Source: an uncultured Sphingomonadaceae bacterium (GTDB lineage Bacteria; Pseudomonadota; Alphaproteobacteria; Sphingomonadales; Sphingomonadaceae). Taken from it: a stretch of DNA of 64,000 nucleotides. The translations under genes were made by a program, and so were the position numbers. This document shows positions 52,112 through 60,951 of this stretch, in pieces. Where the stretch lies: positions 86,519 through 150,518 of the forward strand of contig CAIQHF010000038.1 in the NCBI GenBank assembly GCA_903871605.1, written 5' to 3'. The notes beneath the pieces are model-generated. The model had not been told where the DNA came from, did no database searches, and saw nothing but the letters and a program-made list of their open reading frames with translations. The stretch's first letter is position 1, and each line of letters starts with the position of its first letter.

Positions 52112-52147
52112 CGTCATTGCGAGGCGCGAAGCGCCGAAGCAATCCAG
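52112..52147. repeat. Dispersed palindromic repeat 'CGTCATTGCGAG...GAAGCAATCCAG'
   Basis: The element reads CGTCATTGCGAG, then a GGCGC-GAAG-GCGCC-type stem, then GAAGCAATCCAG. ATTGC/GCAAT and GGCGC/GCGCC arms fold into a hairpin. It is a widespread bacterial interspersed repeat and lies upstream of the OPT gene. Confidence 0.6.
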
Positions 52148-52205
52148 GCCCGACGCGTGTGGCTTTGGAGCGGCACCTCTGACTTGACCGCCATCCAGGC
52201 TTTTG

Positions 52206-52281
52206 GTGCTCCTGCGCAGGCAGGAGCCCAGGGGTGCAGGCGCCGCGGCTCTTCACCTGGCTCCTGCCTACGCAGGAGCAC
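52206..52281. repeat. Palindromic repeat copy A (GTGCTCCTGCG ... CGCAGGAGCAC)
   Basis: Outer 11-bp arms at 52206-52216 and 52271-52281 are perfectly complementary. Each end is itself a small hairpin (GCTCCTGC-GCAG-GCAGGAGC). It lies just beyond the opgH stop, between opgH and the OPT gene. Copies B, C and D follow in the window. Confidence 0.75.
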
Positions 52282-52302
52282 ATGTGCGTTGCCGACTTTC
52301 GC

Positions 52303-54231
52303 TTAGCTCGGCTGATGCCTCGGCAACAGCGCGCCCAGCGCGGGCCAGCGCGCGGCGTCGGGCGGGAGCGTCGGTTCGCTGCGATCCTCGGCGCCGGGCT
52401 GCGCGTCGCGGATCAGCGGGTTGGGGCGGCGCTCCTCGGGGATCAGGAAGATGCCGCGGCGCGCGGTGGCCCGGCCCAGCGCAGCGCGCGACGTCCACGC
52501 CACCATCAGCGGCGCGGCGAGCAGCCCCGCGAAGATTGGCGCCATCCAGATCGCGGCCTGCAATCCGGCGACCGCCGCCGCCGCCATCACTCCGCCGACG
52601 ATCAGATGCCAGCGATAATGGCGCGCCGCGTCCGCCAGCGCGATGCCGTCGGACACGCGGTTCTGTGCCGCCCAGCCGCTCGGCCGGCCGCGCAATATGT
52701 CGATCACCGCGAGCGTCTGCGTCATCATCATCATCGGGGCGACCAGCACGCCGAGCGGGATGTCGAGCGCGACGCTTTTGACCAGCGCCCAACTGCCGCC
52801 GAAGCCGCCGCGCCGCACCGGATCGGCGAGCATCCAGCCCAGCGCCATGAACTTGGGCGCGAACAGCAGGACGAGCGTGACCGCGAGCAGCCAGCCCGAT
52901 GGCGCGATGATCTGGATCTCGCCCTCCGAATGCGCCGCGACGATCGCGCTGACGCCGAGCAGCAGCAGCCACAGCGGCGAGGTCAGATAGGCCGACGCGC
53001 CCATCAGCAACTGCAGCCGGCTCACCCAATGCAGCCCCGCGGTATCGAGCAGGCGGAGATGCTGGAGATTGCCCTGGCACCAGCGCCGGTCGCGCGCGGC
53101 ATGCTCGACGAAGGTGGGGGGATATTCCTCGTAGGTGCCGTCCTGCATCGCGACCATGTGGCATGCCCAGCCGCGGCGCCTGAGCAGCGCGGCCTCGTAC
53201 ATGTCGTGGCTCATCACATGGCCGCCGAACGGCTCGGGACCCGAGAGCTTGGGCAGGCCGCAGGATTCGGCGAAGGCGGCGACGCGCAGGATCGCGTTGT
53301 GGCCCCAGAAACTCGCCTCCGCGCCCGACCACCACAGCAGCCCGGCCGAGAAGACCGGGCCGTAGAGCCGTGCGGCGAATTGCTGCCAGCGCGCGAACAA
53401 GGTCTCGCCGCCGATCACCATCGGGATCGTCTGGAGGAGGGCGACCTGCGGATGGCGGTCCATCGCCGCGGCGAGGCGCATCACCGCGGCGCCGCTCATC
53501 AGGCTGTCGGCGTCGAGCACGAGCATATAGTCGTAGCCGCCGCCATGCCGGCGGACCCAGTCGGCGATATTGCCCGGCTTGCGCCCCTCGTTGACCGTAC
53601 GGCGGCGATACCAGACGGGCAGGGGGCTCAGGCCCCGCAGCCGGCGGAAGGCGCGGTGCTCGGCGGCCTCGCGCTCGGGGCGGCTGTCGCTGAGGATGAA
53701 CACCTCGAACAATTGCGCGCCGCCCGCCGCCGCGATCGAGCGCGTCATCGCACGCAGCCGCGCGAAGACGGGCTCGACCTCCTCATTGTGGATCGGCATC
53801 AGGATCGCGGTGCGGCCGGTCGGCAGCGCCTGCGGCGCGGCCGCGGGGGTCGGGATCGAGCGCCCCGAGACGAGCAGCAGGAAGCCCGCAAGCGCGTTGA
53901 GGAAACCGAACGCGATCCAGCCGAACAGCGCGAAGAACAGCAGCATCAGCACCACGTCGCTCGCCGATATGCCGTCGCTCGAAAGGCTGCGCGTGATCTC
54001 GCCCGCGCCGAACGTGCCGATCACCAGCGTGCCCAGCACGAGCAGCAGCCGCCGCTCGGTCATGCCGTGCGGCGAGGTGCGCGGCGGCGGCGGCGGCTCG
54101 GGCGCATGGTCGAGCGCCTGCACGGCCATCGACGCCGGTATCCCGGCTGGCATGTCGATGGCGGCATAGCTCGGCGCCCAGGGGCCCGTTGTCGTGGCCG
54201 CGCCGGCAGATCCGCGGCGGTCTTCGCTCAA
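52303..54231 (-). CDS. opgH: Glucans biosynthesis glucosyltransferase MdoH/OpgH
   Basis: A 642-residue inner-membrane GT2 glycosyltransferase that elongates osmoregulated periplasmic glucans from UDP-glucose. Catalytic signatures are ILMPIHNEE, FILSDSRP (near 180), VLDADSLM (DxD near 240-242), GGHVMSHDMYEAALLRRRG (near 336-354) and RRWCQGNLQH (Q/R-x-x-R-W near 382-390). Two N-terminal membrane helices precede the cytosolic domain, and five or so follow it. The Pro-rich N-terminal tail is about 55 residues. The start at 54231 is TTG with GAGAGGG about 12 bp upstream; a later start is possible. It is 155 bp downstream of opgG/D on the same strand. Confidence 0.94.
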   Translation of the reverse strand: MSEDRRGSAGAATTTGPWAPSYAAIDMPAGIPASMAVQALDHAPEPPPPPRTSPHGMTERRLLLVLGTLVIGTFGAGEITRSLSSDGISASDVVLMLLFFALFGWIAFGFLNALAGFLLLVSGRSIPTPAAAPQALPTGRTAILMPIHNEEVEPVFARLRAMTRSIAAAGGAQLFEVFILSDSRPEREAAEHRAFRRLRGLSPLPVWYRRRTVNEGRKPGNIADWVRRHGGGYDYMLVLDADSLMSGAAVMRLAAAMDRHPQVALLQTIPMVIGGETLFARWQQFAARLYGPVFSAGLLWWSGAEASFWGHNAILRVAAFAESCGLPKLSGPEPFGGHVMSHDMYEAALLRRRGWACHMVAMQDGTYEEYPPTFVEHAARDRRWCQGNLQHLRLLDTAGLHWVSRLQLLMGASAYLTSPLWLLLLGVSAIVAAHSEGEIQIIAPSGWLLAVTLVLLFAPKFMALGWMLADPVRRGGFGGSWALVKSVALDIPLGVLVAPMMMMTQTLAVIDILRGRPSGWAAQNRVSDGIALADAARHYRWHLIVGGVMAAAAVAGLQAAIWMAPIFAGLLAAPLMVAWTSRAALGRATARRGIFLIPEERRPNPLIRDAQPGAEDRSEPTLPPDAARWPALGALLPRHQPS

Positions 54232-54386
54232 ACTTCAACCCTCTCGATGCACAGGGGGGTAAGCAACGCCCGTCATCATCGCTCCCGTCGCGCACCGATC
54301 TGCGTCGGGTCCGTCGCTGTCACAACATCGGATCGGCGGGGCGGTTCCGTTGCCCGATGAACGCAGGGTGAGCCGGTGCGCGACGC

Positions 54387-55916
54387 TCACCTGCCCGCGA
54401 TCTGGGTCAGGCAGACCTCGGTGATCGGCGCGGCGCCCTTGCGCAGCGCGCAGCGAATGTCGACCACGCCCGATCCCGCCGGCGTGATGTCGGCCATCAC
54501 CCGCCAGCGATCCGCCTGCCCGACGACGGGATAGGCCGCGACATTGTCCGCGCTGCCGCGCGTGACGGTGAGATCGGGAAGCACGCCGCTCGACCGGCCG
54601 AGCCCGACCAGCGCGGCGCCGGCGAAGTCGATCACCAGCTTGGTCGCCTTGGCGTTGACCGGCTGTCCCGGGCGCCCGCCGACGCCGCGCCACAGGTCGA
54701 CGACGCGCGCCGGGCCCTCGGGCAGCGGCTCGTCCGCGATCCAGCGCAGCCGGTAGGCGAGATCATAGTGCATGCCCGCGCGCGCCGGGGTGGCGGGCAC
54801 CCACATCGCGACGATATTGTCGTTGGTCTCGTCGCTGGTCGGCAGCTCGACCAGCGTCACCGCGCCCGCGCCCCAATCGCCCCTGGGCTCGACCCACAAC
54901 GACGGGCGCTTCTCGTAGAATACGCCGTCATCCTGGTAATGATCGTGGTTGCGGTCGCGCTGGAGCAGGCCGAAGCCCTTGGGCGACCGGTCGGCGAAGC
55001 TGTTGGCGGTGGCGCCGGGCGGGTTGGAGAGCGGGCGCCACAGTCGTTCGCCCCGCCCGTTGAGCATCAGCAGCCCGTCCGAATCGTGGATCTCGGGCCG
55101 CCAGTCGGTCGCGCGTGCGCGGTCGGCCTGGTCGTACCAGAACATGCTGGTCAGCGGCGCGATGCCGAGCCGCGCGACGTCGCGGCGCAGGTGCAGCGAT
55201 ATCTCGACGTCCTGCGTGACGCCCGCGGCGGTCTTGCGGTTGGTGAAGCGATAGGCGCCGACCACGCTCGGCCCTTCGAGCAGCGCATCGACGAGCAGCG
55301 CGCCGTCGGCGCCGCGGCCCAGCCAGAAGCGCGTGAACAGCGGAAACTCCTCCGGCCCCGGCCCACCGGTGTCGATCGCCAGACCGCGCGCGGACAGGCC
55401 ATATTGATCGAGCGCGCCCGACGAGCGGAAATAGGAGGCGCCGGCGAAGGCGAGCCAGTCGCTCGTCCCGCTCGCGTTCATCGCGCGGAAGCCCGACAGC
55501 CCGCCATGCGCGCCGAGGGCCGCGAGCGGGCTGGTCGCGGGCATGTCGAACAGGTCCGGGCGATAGTGGAACGGTCGTGCGAGGTCGCCCTCGACGATGA
55601 AGATCTCGACCGGGGTCGGCTGGAAATGCGTGACCGGGAAGAAGCGCACGCCGCCGCTCGGGCTGTTGAGCTGCGTCGTGGAGGCCTTGTACTGGATCGC
55701 ATTGAGCGCGTCGTAGTCGACCTTGTCGACGCCGGGCGGCGGCGGTGGCGGCGCCCTGTAGGGCTGGCGGGCGAGCGTCGCGGCATAGGCCTTGAGCTTG
55801 TCCCAGGAGAAGGGCTGCGCGTCGCCCTTGGTGACGGCGGCGACCAGGCGGGTCGCGGGGAGGGCGGCCACCACGCCCAGCGCGGCGATGAGGTCACGTC
55901 GGGTCGTATCGGTCAT
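54387..55916 (-). CDS. Glucan biosynthesis protein OpgG/OpgD, Tat-exported
   Basis: A 509-residue periplasmic protein of the MdoG/OpgG family. The N terminus TDTTRRDLIAALGVVAALPA is a twin-arginine signal, which is typical of OpgD. Domain stretches are FSWDKLKAYAATLARQPY, DYDALNAIQYK, RFFPVTHFQPTPVEIFIVEG, SSYFRS-like GASYFRSSGALDQYGLSARGLA, and GFGLLQRDRNHDHYQDDGVFYEKRPSLWVEP. It shapes or branches glucan chains made by OpgH. I took the ATG at 55916; an in-frame start at 56048 runs through a repeat and lacks a signal. It probably shares the opgH transcript. Confidence 0.93.
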   Translation of the reverse strand: MTDTTRRDLIAALGVVAALPATRLVAAVTKGDAQPFSWDKLKAYAATLARQPYRAPPPPPPGVDKVDYDALNAIQYKASTTQLNSPSGGVRFFPVTHFQPTPVEIFIVEGDLARPFHYRPDLFDMPATSPLAALGAHGGLSGFRAMNASGTSDWLAFAGASYFRSSGALDQYGLSARGLAIDTGGPGPEEFPLFTRFWLGRGADGALLVDALLEGPSVVGAYRFTNRKTAAGVTQDVEISLHLRRDVARLGIAPLTSMFWYDQADRARATDWRPEIHDSDGLLMLNGRGERLWRPLSNPPGATANSFADRSPKGFGLLQRDRNHDHYQDDGVFYEKRPSLWVEPRGDWGAGAVTLVELPTSDETNDNIVAMWVPATPARAGMHYDLAYRLRWIADEPLPEGPARVVDLWRGVGGRPGQPVNAKATKLVIDFAGAALVGLGRSSGVLPDLTVTRGSADNVAAYPVVGQADRWRVMADITPAGSGVVDIRCALRKGAAPITEVCLTQIAGR

Positions 55917-55996
55917 GCAGCGAGATACGGGCGGAACGCGGCGCTTTTCAAGGGGCGCGTTCGCGAAGGAGCAATGGATCGGTCGCCAGCCTTCCT

Positions 55997-56074
55997 GTGC
56001 TCCTGCGCAGGCAGGAGCCCAGGATTTCAGGCGCAGCGCTCGCTTCACCTGGGCTCCTGCCTACGCAGGAGCAC
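55997..56074. repeat. Palindromic repeat copy B
   Basis: GTGCTCCTGCG at 55997-56007 pairs with CGCAGGAGCAC at 56064-56074. It matches copy A in both arms and in most of the centre. It lies between the L,D-transpeptidase-like gene and opgG/D. Confidence 0.75.
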
Positions 56075-56110
56075 ATGCTACCCTGCGATCCACGGAGCCC
56101 GTGCCCGCGA

Positions 56111-56782
56111 TCACACCTTGTCGGCGTAGATCATCCGGCCTTCGCCGAGGCTCGCCAGCGTGTCCTCGAGATCGCTGGCGGAAAGCGCGAAGCAGCCTTC
56201 CGAGCGGCCGAGCTTGCCATGCTGCGCGATCATGTCGGCGCCGACATACCAGGCCGCGTGGACGACGACCGCGCGCGGCTCGACGTTCGAATTGGTGGAA
56301 TCGAGACCGACCAGCCGGCGCGAGCGGCCGTGCGCGCCGACATAAATGTCGCCGGTCAGGTAGGTGCCCTGCGAAGAGGCTTCCGAGCCGATCTCGTTGG
56401 AGAAACGCTCGAGGAAGCCGGTATGTTCGGGGTCGGACCCGCGGCCGTGCGCGACGAGCATGCTGCGGCTGCGCCCCGAGGCGAGATCGACGAGGTGGAA
56501 GCGCGGCTGCGCCGAAGGCAGATCGAAATCGACCAGCGCCATCTTGTCGCGGTGCGCGATCCGGTCGCCGTGGCGCTGGAGCGCGGTGAGCGCGCGCCGG
56601 AAGAGGTCGGGCCGGATCGTCATCGGCGAGGCCGGCATCGCGGTCGCGGTCGGATGGCCGAGGCCGGGAAGCCCGGTATTGATCTGCGCGAGCGCCGGTC
56701 CGGCCAGCAGACCCGCCGTCACGATCGTACCGGTACGAAGCAACTCACGGCGCGAAAGCGCCGACCCCCGAAGAGAATTCAC
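56111..56782 (-). CDS. Murein L,D-transpeptidase catalytic domain family protein
   Basis: A 223-residue exported protein. It has a twin-arginine-like signal (LSRRELLRTGTIVTAGLLAG). The catalytic-domain motif is VHAAWYVGAD ... HGKLGRSEGCFALSASDLE, with His and Cys arranged as in the L,D-transpeptidase fold (S-x-G-C-F). This belongs to the short YkuD-related family, distinct from the larger enzyme upstream. It could act on peptidoglycan or outer-membrane links. The start is GTG at 56782. It is in the same direction as the next L,D-transpeptidase, 66 bp downstream of it. Confidence 0.85.
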   Translation of the reverse strand: MNSLRGSALSRRELLRTGTIVTAGLLAGPALAQINTGLPGLGHPTATAMPASPMTIRPDLFRRALTALQRHGDRIAHRDKMALVDFDLPSAQPRFHLVDLASGRSRSMLVAHGRGSDPEHTGFLERFSNEIGSEASSQGTYLTGDIYVGAHGRSRRLVGLDSTNSNVEPRAVVVHAAWYVGADMIAQHGKLGRSEGCFALSASDLEDTLASLGEGRMIYADKV

Positions 56783-56848
56783 TCAGCTATCCTTGCATGA
56801 TGCCCGATACCCGACTGCGCTTATAACAGAGCCGGGCCTGCCACTCTG

Positions 56849-58198
56849 CTAATAAGTGGCGTTTGTTCCGGGATTTTCAGCGCGTTCCGGCTCGGCTGCA
56901 GCACTGTTCGTCGCGGATTCTCGCTTCGGCGTTAAGGATGACCGTTTCGCCGCGGGCGCTGGATCGGCCCGGCGGAAGCGTTTGTGATCGAGTGCCGCGA
57001 CCAGCTCGTCGTCGCGATCATAGGGGTCGCCATAGATGACGACATGGCCGTCGGCATCGGGGGCGGCGGTGAAATAGACGATGTAGACGGGCACCGAGCG
57101 GGCGATCGGAAGCGTGTGCGTGGTGAAGTCGGTCAGCGCGCTGCCGATCGTCGCGGGTGCGGTGAGGTCGCCGGCGAGGCCGGCAATGTCCTGCACCCGG
57201 ATGCAGCCGTGGCTGAGCGCGCGCTGGCTCCGCGCGAACGCCCATTTCGCGGGCGTGTCGTGGAGATAGATCGCATAGGCATTGGGCATGTCGATCTTCA
57301 TCCGCCCGAGCGCATTGTCCGGGCCCGGCCTCTGGCGGACATAGGCCTTGCCGCCAATCGTGACATAGACGAAGCCGCGCGCTGCGGCGTAGCGCTTGCC
57401 CTGGCCCTCGGCGAGCACCTTGGGGGGCAGCGTCCACCACGGGTTGACGATCACCGAGCCGATTGTCGCGGACAGCATCGGCGTCGGCGTCCTGGGGGCG
57501 CCGACCACGACGACGTGCGTCGCCACCGCGCGGTCGTCGTGCATCAGCGCGAGCGTATAGGTGGGGACGTTGACCCAGACATAGTCGTCGCCGAGCGCGC
57601 GCGGCATCCACCGCCAGCGCTCCATCGAGGCGCGGATGTGCGCGATGCGTGCGGTGTCGCCGGGCGGCGTGTCGCGCAGCGCGTCCCTGAGCGCCAGATA
57701 GCGCGCGTCGTGCGGCAGCAGCCCGCGCAGATAGGCGCCCGTCGTGCCCGCCGTGACCGCGGCGCGGAGATCGGCATCGAGCGTCGCCAGCGCCGCCGGC
57801 GAATGGCCGACATGCCAGTCGAAGCGCGCGCGCTGGTGGACATGACCATCGGCATAGTCGCGCGCGAGCATGCGCGCGGACGCGGTCGCCAGCGCATCGG
57901 CGGCGGCATCGGTGCGCCCCGACCCGATCGCCGCGGCGAGCGCATCATGCTGATAGTCGGCCGGATGCAACCCCTCGTCGCGCGAGGCCTCGACCGCGGC
58001 GAGCAATTGCCGCATCGCCTCCGCGGTCCAATGGAGTGGCGGCGGGGCGACGGGGGCCGCGGCGCGCGGCGCGGGCGCGGCCTGCCCGAATGGGCCGGAT
58101 CGGCTGCCGCGCAGCACGAGCCCGCCGGCGACGAGCAACAGCGCCGAGCCGGCGAGCAGCGCCAGCACGGTGGTACGCGCGAAGGGGGGGCTGGGCAT
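56849..58198 (-). CDS. L,D-transpeptidase (YkuD, YcbB/LdtD type)
   Basis: A 449-residue envelope protein. It has a signal or anchor (VLALLAGSALLLVAGGLVL), a helical scaffold/peptidoglycan-binding-like region to about 200, and ERWRWMPRALGDDYVWVNVPTYTLAL, characteristic of the YcbB class. The YkuD catalytic core is DTPAKWAFARSQRALSHGCIRVQD, with His near 330 and Cys near 332 in SHGCIR. It would make 3-3 cross-links in peptidoglycan. The C-terminal 60 residues are polar and low complexity. The ATG at 58198 is used. Confidence 0.93.
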   Translation of the reverse strand: MPSPPFARTTVLALLAGSALLLVAGGLVLRGSRSGPFGQAAPAPRAAAPVAPPPLHWTAEAMRQLLAAVEASRDEGLHPADYQHDALAAAIGSGRTDAAADALATASARMLARDYADGHVHQRARFDWHVGHSPAALATLDADLRAAVTAGTTGAYLRGLLPHDARYLALRDALRDTPPGDTARIAHIRASMERWRWMPRALGDDYVWVNVPTYTLALMHDDRAVATHVVVVGAPRTPTPMLSATIGSVIVNPWWTLPPKVLAEGQGKRYAAARGFVYVTIGGKAYVRQRPGPDNALGRMKIDMPNAYAIYLHDTPAKWAFARSQRALSHGCIRVQDIAGLAGDLTAPATIGSALTDFTTHTLPIARSVPVYIVYFTAAPDADGHVVIYGDPYDRDDELVAALDHKRFRRADPAPAAKRSSLTPKRESATNSAAAEPERAENPGTNATY

Positions 58199-58266
58199 CT
58201 CGGGAGGCGCCTTGGGTGATCGCCGCGCGGCCGCGAATTTCCGCGCGCGCTCCCGTCATAGCCGGC

Positions 58267-59415
58267 TCAGTGGCGGTGTCGATTCTTGCTCTGGGCGGGG
58301 TGCGATTTCTTCGCGCCGGCGTGCGCCTTGGCAACATGGCGATCATGATGGCGCGCGGCGGCCGCGGGCATCCGTTCGTGCGCGCGGTGCGCGGGCGCGG
58401 CGTGATGCGCGCCGTGGTGCGCCGCGGGTCGCTCGACGCGGCGCTCGCCACGCCCGGCGGGCGACGGCGCATCGGGCTCGTCGGACGCGCCCTGGTCGAT
58501 CGCGGGCTCGGTGCGCAGCGGCGAATGGTCGGTCTCGGGCATCACCGAGGCGACCGTCACCACCTGGCCGAGGCCGCGCCGGTCGAGCACCGAAAAGCCC
58601 GCCTCGAGCAGTTGCGCGGCGTCGCGGTTGCGCGTCGCCAGGCTCGGCTCGCCGAGCACCACCGCGATCAGCCGGCGGTTGCCACGCTGCGCCGAGGCCG
58701 CCAGCGTGAAGCCCGAATCGACGGTGTAGCCCGTCTTGATCCCGTCGAGCCCCGCCATCTTGCCGAGCAGATGATTGTGGTTGATCAGCGTCGCGCTCTG
58801 CCAGACGAAGTCGCGCTCGCCGAAATAGCGGTAGAAGCGCGGATGGTCGTGGATCAGCGCCAGCGACAGGATCGCCAGATCGCGCGCGGTGGTGACGTTG
58901 GTCGGATCGGTCAGCCCCGAGGCGTTGGCATAATGCGTGTTGCGCATGCCGAGCTGCATCGCCTTGGCATTCATCAGCCCGGTGAAATTCTGCTCGCTGC
59001 CGCCCAGCTTCTCGGCGAGCGCGACCGCGATGTCGTTGGCCGACTTGACCGCGACGACCGAGATCGCATTGTCGACGCTGATGCTCTGGCCGATCTTGAG
59101 CCCCAGCCGCGACGGCTTCTGCGCGGCGGCGTGCGCCGAGACGGTGACCGGATCGGTGATCCTGAGGCGACCCGATTCGAGCGCGTCGAAGGTCAGGTAC
59201 AGCGTCATCATCTTGGTGAGCGAGGCGGGGTGGCGCAGCTCGTCGGGTGCGTTGGCGTAGAGCACCTCGCGCGAATTGGCGTCGACCATGAACGCGGCAT
59301 AGCGCGGCGCCGGTCCGGCTGCCGCGGCGCCCGACGCAAGGCTGCCGGCGGCGAGCATGGCGGCGCCGACATGGGAAAGGATGGACCGGACGCGCGACCG
59401 GAGCGGCGGAGTCAT
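58267..59415 (-). CDS. D-alanyl-D-alanine carboxypeptidase (DacA/DacF, penicillin-binding protein)
   Basis: A 382-residue S11 serine peptidase. The signal peptide is LSHVGAAMLAAGSLASGAAAA. The active-site motifs are SLTK (Ser near 65, Lys near 68), SAN in VKSANDIAVAL, and KTG in GIKTGYTVDSG. It trims the terminal D-Ala from peptidoglycan stem peptides. The C-terminal 80 residues are a His/Ala/Lys-rich tail (AHHGAHHAAPAHRAHER, HDRHVAKAHAGAKK) in place of the usual PBP5 C-domain, perhaps a charged wall- or metal-binding tail. The start at 59415 (MTPPLRSR) gives a standard signal; longer in-frame starts lack support. Confidence 0.92.
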   Translation of the reverse strand: MTPPLRSRVRSILSHVGAAMLAAGSLASGAAAAGPAPRYAAFMVDANSREVLYANAPDELRHPASLTKMMTLYLTFDALESGRLRITDPVTVSAHAAAQKPSRLGLKIGQSISVDNAISVVAVKSANDIAVALAEKLGGSEQNFTGLMNAKAMQLGMRNTHYANASGLTDPTNVTTARDLAILSLALIHDHPRFYRYFGERDFVWQSATLINHNHLLGKMAGLDGIKTGYTVDSGFTLAASAQRGNRRLIAVVLGEPSLATRNRDAAQLLEAGFSVLDRRGLGQVVTVASVMPETDHSPLRTEPAIDQGASDEPDAPSPAGRGERRVERPAAHHGAHHAAPAHRAHERMPAAAARHHDRHVAKAHAGAKKSHPAQSKNRHRH

Positions 59416-59777
59416 CGGGGTCACCGCGCGCTTACTCGTGCGCGGCGCAAGAAGAACGTTTGCAAGGATCCCGCCCTGTAAGCCGAGGCAGAAGGCCTCA
59501 CGAGAATCATAGGCCGCGCCGGGCGGCTCGCCAACCCGCTGCCGGCACGGATGGCCGTCCGCACTCAACGGACTGCCGCACCGTACCCGAACTGATCGCC
59601 CGATTCGCATGGGAGGGGCATAGCGGCCGACCGATTTAGCGCAGCTGAACCCCGCGGAAATCCGCGATCGCGTCGCCAAATATGACATGCGGCGCGGCGA
59701 CTGTCACAGTGCCGTAACAGGCGCTTCCTACGGACGACCAGCCGGAGGGGAGACGCCGGCGTTCGGAGATCACGCAA
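59416..59777. promoter_or_regulatory. Divergent dac / pstS promoter region, 362 bp
   Basis: No gene is supported here. A perfect hairpin CGCGGA-AA-TCCGCG is at 59653-59666, and the Pho box for pstS is at 59701-59718. The part near 59416-59600 must hold the carboxypeptidase promoter, but I see no clear -35/-10 pair. Confidence 0.5.
59701..59718 (+). promoter_or_regulatory. Pho box upstream of pstS
   Basis: CTGTCAC-AGTG-CCGTAAC matches two tandem PhoB half-sites (consensus CTGTCAT, 4-bp spacer) at 11 of 14 consensus positions. It lies 59 bp before the pstS ATG, as expected for PhoB activation under phosphate starvation. Confidence 0.7.
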
Positions 59778-60815
59778 ATGTTGAAGACTTTCGTCGCGAC
59801 CGCCGGCGTTGCCGCCCTGCTCGCATCCGCCGCACCCGCCGCCGACATCACCGGCGCAGGCGCGACCTTCCCGGCCCCGGTCTATGCCAAGTGGGCCGAG
59901 ACCTATAAGGCCTCGACCGGCATCGGCCTCAACTATCAGGCGATCGGTTCGGGCGGCGGGATCAAGCAGATCAAGGCCAAGACCGTCGATTTCGGCGCGT
60001 CCGACAAGCCGCTCAAGCCCGCCGATCTCGATGCGGCCGGCCTCTACCAGTTTCCCACCGTCGTCGGCGGCGTCGTGCCGATCGTCAACATCCCGGGCAT
60101 TTCGGCCGGGCAGATCAAGCTCACCGGGCCGATGCTCGCGGCGATCTTCTATGGCCAGATCACCAAGTGGGATGATCCCGTCATCGTCAAGAACAACCCC
60201 GGCGTGAAGCTGCCGGCGCTGCCGATCACCGTCGTCCACCGCTCGGACGGTTCGGGCACCTCGTTCCTGTTCACCTCCTATCTGTCGATGAAGAGCGCGG
60301 GCTGGGCCGGCAAGGTCGGCGCGTCCGACTCGGTCAACTGGCCGGTGGGCCTCGGCGGCAAGGGCAATGACGGCGTCTCGGCGTTCGTCAAGCAGACCGC
60401 GGGCTCGATCGGCTATGTCGAATATGCCTATGCCAAGCAGAACCACGCCGCCTACGTGCTCGTGCAGAACAAGACCGGCAAATATCCGCAGCCGACCGCG
60501 CAGGATTTCGCCGCCGCCGCCGCCGGCGCCAAGTGGGCGGCCGCACCGGGCAACTATCTGCTGCTGCTCGACCAGCCCGGCGCCAACTCTTGGCCGATCA
60601 CCGGCGCGACCTTCATCCTGGTCTACAAGGAGCAGGCCAATCCGGCCGCCGGCCAGTCGGTGCTCAAGTTCTTCGACTGGGCCTATAAGAATGGCGATGC
60701 GGCGGCCGCGTCGCTCGACTATGTTCCGCTCCCCGGTGCGGTGAAGTCGCTCGTGCGCAAGCAGTGGGCGGTCAACGTCAAGGCCGGCGGCAAGCCGGTC
60801 TATTCGGGCCAGTGA
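59778..60815 (+). CDS. pstS: Phosphate ABC transporter substrate-binding protein PstS
   Basis: A 345-residue periplasmic phosphate-binding protein. The signal (FVATAGVAALLASAAPAAD) is followed by the mature start ITGAGATFPAPVYAKWAETY. Phosphate-contact loops are IGSGGGIKQI, FGASDKPL, VVHRSDGSGTSFLF and GGKGNDGVSAFVKQTAGSIGYVEY. It delivers phosphate to PstCA. GGAG lies just before the ATG at 59778. It is the first gene of pstSCAB and is preceded by a Pho box. A 136-bp gap to pstC is usual and can hold an mRNA-stabilising structure. Confidence 0.97.
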   Translation: MLKTFVATAGVAALLASAAPAADITGAGATFPAPVYAKWAETYKASTGIGLNYQAIGSGGGIKQIKAKTVDFGASDKPLKPADLDAAGLYQFPTVVGGVVPIVNIPGISAGQIKLTGPMLAAIFYGQITKWDDPVIVKNNPGVKLPALPITVVHRSDGSGTSFLFTSYLSMKSAGWAGKVGASDSVNWPVGLGGKGNDGVSAFVKQTAGSIGYVEYAYAKQNHAAYVLVQNKTGKYPQPTAQDFAAAAAGAKWAAAPGNYLLLLDQPGANSWPITGATFILVYKEQANPAAGQSVLKFFDWAYKNGDAAAASLDYVPLPGAVKSLVRKQWAVNVKAGGKPVYSGQ

Positions 60816-60951
60816 TCGCATAAGCGGGCGGCGCCCGGTGGCGCCGCTCGTCCTCGTGATCGACGAGCCACGCCGCGGCGTGGGTGATGGGGGCGGAGGC
60901 ACCGGCGGTGCTTCCGCTCCGGCATGAGTGGACGGCGATGGGCGGACGGCA

